Shown one piece after another: positions 63,218 through 64,000 of a stretch of DNA of 64,000 bases (position 1 is its first letter; every line of letters starts with the position of its first letter). The DNA is from Thiohalobacter thiocyanaticus (lineage in GTDB: Bacteria; Pseudomonadota; Gammaproteobacteria; Thiohalobacterales; Thiohalobacteraceae). Under the pieces are notes generated by a model that was not told the DNA's origin, did not search any database, and saw nothing but the letters and a program-made list of their open reading frames with translations. The DNA is taken from the NCBI RefSeq assembly GCF_003932505.1, contig NZ_QZMU01000001.1, forward strand, positions 496,001 to 560,000, written 5' to 3'. The translations under genes were made by a program, and so were the position numbers.

Positions 63218-63996
63218 TGCTCGATCTTCGCCTGCCTCGCCTGCGCCGCGATGCCCTGACCGTGCTCAGGCGCAACCTGCGCGTCTGGCGCAAACTGCTC
63301 GGTCCGGCCGTGGCCATGAACTTCGGTGAACCGCTGCTGTACCTGCTCGGCTTCGGCTACGGGCTGGGCATCTTCATCGGCCAGATGTCGGACATGCCCT
63401 ACCTGACCTTCCTCGCCTCCGGCATCATCGCCTCCTCGGCCATGACCACCGCCAGCTTCGAGGGCATGTACTCGGTGTTCACCCGCATGGTGCCGCAGCG
63501 AACCTATGAGGCGCTGCTGGCCACGCCGCTGGAGATCGACGACATCCTGGCCGGCGAGATGCTCTGGTGCGGCACCAAGGCTCTGTTCAGCGGCATCGCC
63601 ATCCTGGCCGTGGCCACCGCCCTAGGCGTGGTCGCCGGCTGGCAGGCCCTGCTGGCCCTGCCGGTGGTGTTTCTCACCGGCCTGTGCTTCGCCGGGCCGG
63701 CCATCATCATGAGCGCCCTGGCCTCCAACTACGATTTCTTCAATTACTACTTCGTGCTGGTGGTCACGCCCATGATGCTGCTGTGCGGCGTCTTCTACCC
63801 CATCGACAGCCTGCCCGAGCTGATGCAGTACATCGTGCAGGCCCTGCCCCTGACCCATGCCGTGGCCCTGACCCGGCCGCTGGTCGCCGGCCAGGCCGTG
63901 ACCGACGTCGGCCTGCATCTGTCGGTGCTGGTGGCCTACACCCTGATCAGCTACTACCTGGCCGTGGTGCTGGTGCGACGGCGGCTGCTGGTGTAA
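63217..63996 (+). CDS. ABC-2 permease (NodJ-like)
   Basis: A 259-residue permease with six hydrophobic segments. Family stretches: NFGEPLLYLLGFGYGLG, LTFLASGIIASSAMTTASFE, and the C-terminal LCGVFYPIDSLPE followed by LPLTHAVALTRPL. Translationally coupled to the ATPase gene. It ends 4 bp before the window edge, so downstream members of the operon cannot be judged. Confidence 0.92.
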   Translation: MLDLRLPRLRRDALTVLRRNLRVWRKLLGPAVAMNFGEPLLYLLGFGYGLGIFIGQMSDMPYLTFLASGIIASSAMTTASFEGMYSVFTRMVPQRTYEALLATPLEIDDILAGEMLWCGTKALFSGIAILAVATALGVVAGWQALLALPVVFLTGLCFAGPAIIMSALASNYDFFNYYFVLVVTPMMLLCGVFYPIDSLPELMQYIVQALPLTHAVALTRPLVAGQAVTDVGLHLSVLVAYTLISYYLAVVLVRRRLLV

Positions 63997-64000
63997 AACT

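Noticed and set aside
62282..63996. Nodulation-factor export (nodIJ)
   Set aside because: The proteins belong to the broad NodIJ-type ABC-2 family, but no nod genes are near, so a rhizobial role is not supported.

Overview
The window is a high-GC chromosomal segment of a gammaproteobacterium. The evidence is a polar-flagellum regulon of the Pseudomonas/Vibrio type (FleQ/FlrA, FlrB, FlrC, sigma-54 and FliA promoters), FlgP-free P/L ring genes, CheV, a RelA-subfamily synthetase and many small inverted repeats of kinds common in Chromatiales-like sulfur bacteria. No rRNA or marker gene allows a genus call. One tRNA is present. No phage, IS transposase or CRISPR array was seen.

1 to 28.0 kb is the flagellar locus. 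On the minus strand lie flrC (cut by the window edge), flrB, fleQ, fliT, fliS, fliD, flaG, fliC, a REC-PAS-GGDEF-EAL gene, flgL, flgK, flgJ, flgI, flgH, flgG, flgF, flgE, flgD, flgC, flgB, cheR and cheV. On the plus strand lie flgA, flgM, flgN and a YcgR-like brake. The promoters fit a hierarchy: sigma-70 for fleQ; sigma-54 for flrB, flgB and flgA; FliA for fliC, flgM and probably the GGDEF-EAL gene. flgK and flgM each carry a single-base frameshift. Six intergenic gaps between 2.3 and 12.8 kb are each filled by an element with inverted copies of a 9-bp-periodic CACGGAA sequence as ends.

28.0 to 36.1 kb holds tRNA-Arg(CCT), a ClC channel, a hybrid histidine kinase with a response regulator, a small membrane protein, relA and an AEC transporter. 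36.1 to 36.4 kb is a 287-bp element with 34-bp inverted ends enclosing two 97-nt hairpins.

36.6 to 45.4 kb holds an Mla/MCE lipid-transport operon, a partner-switching operon (HDOD-PP2C phosphatase, RsbW-like kinase, STAS protein) and a membrane GGDEF-EAL protein overlapping a paralogue of the small membrane protein at 32.5 kb. 45.6 to 50.9 kb holds a CarS-like membrane protein, a radical SAM/CDGSH/rhomboid/metallophosphoesterase run, a response regulator and a DUF6394 protein.

51.12 to about 54.25 kb is peculiar. A potassium channel (plus strand) and msrA (minus strand) can be read only by changing frame every few dozen bases, mostly at homopolymers. It looks like uncorrected long-read sequence or, less likely, dense gene decay. 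54.3 to 64.0 kb is clean again: thioredoxin-HEAT protein, photolyase, ferredoxin-NADP reductase, a spermidine-synthase-like methyltransferase, TcdA, small proteins, rtcA, greB, a membrane protein and a NodIJ-type ABC exporter.
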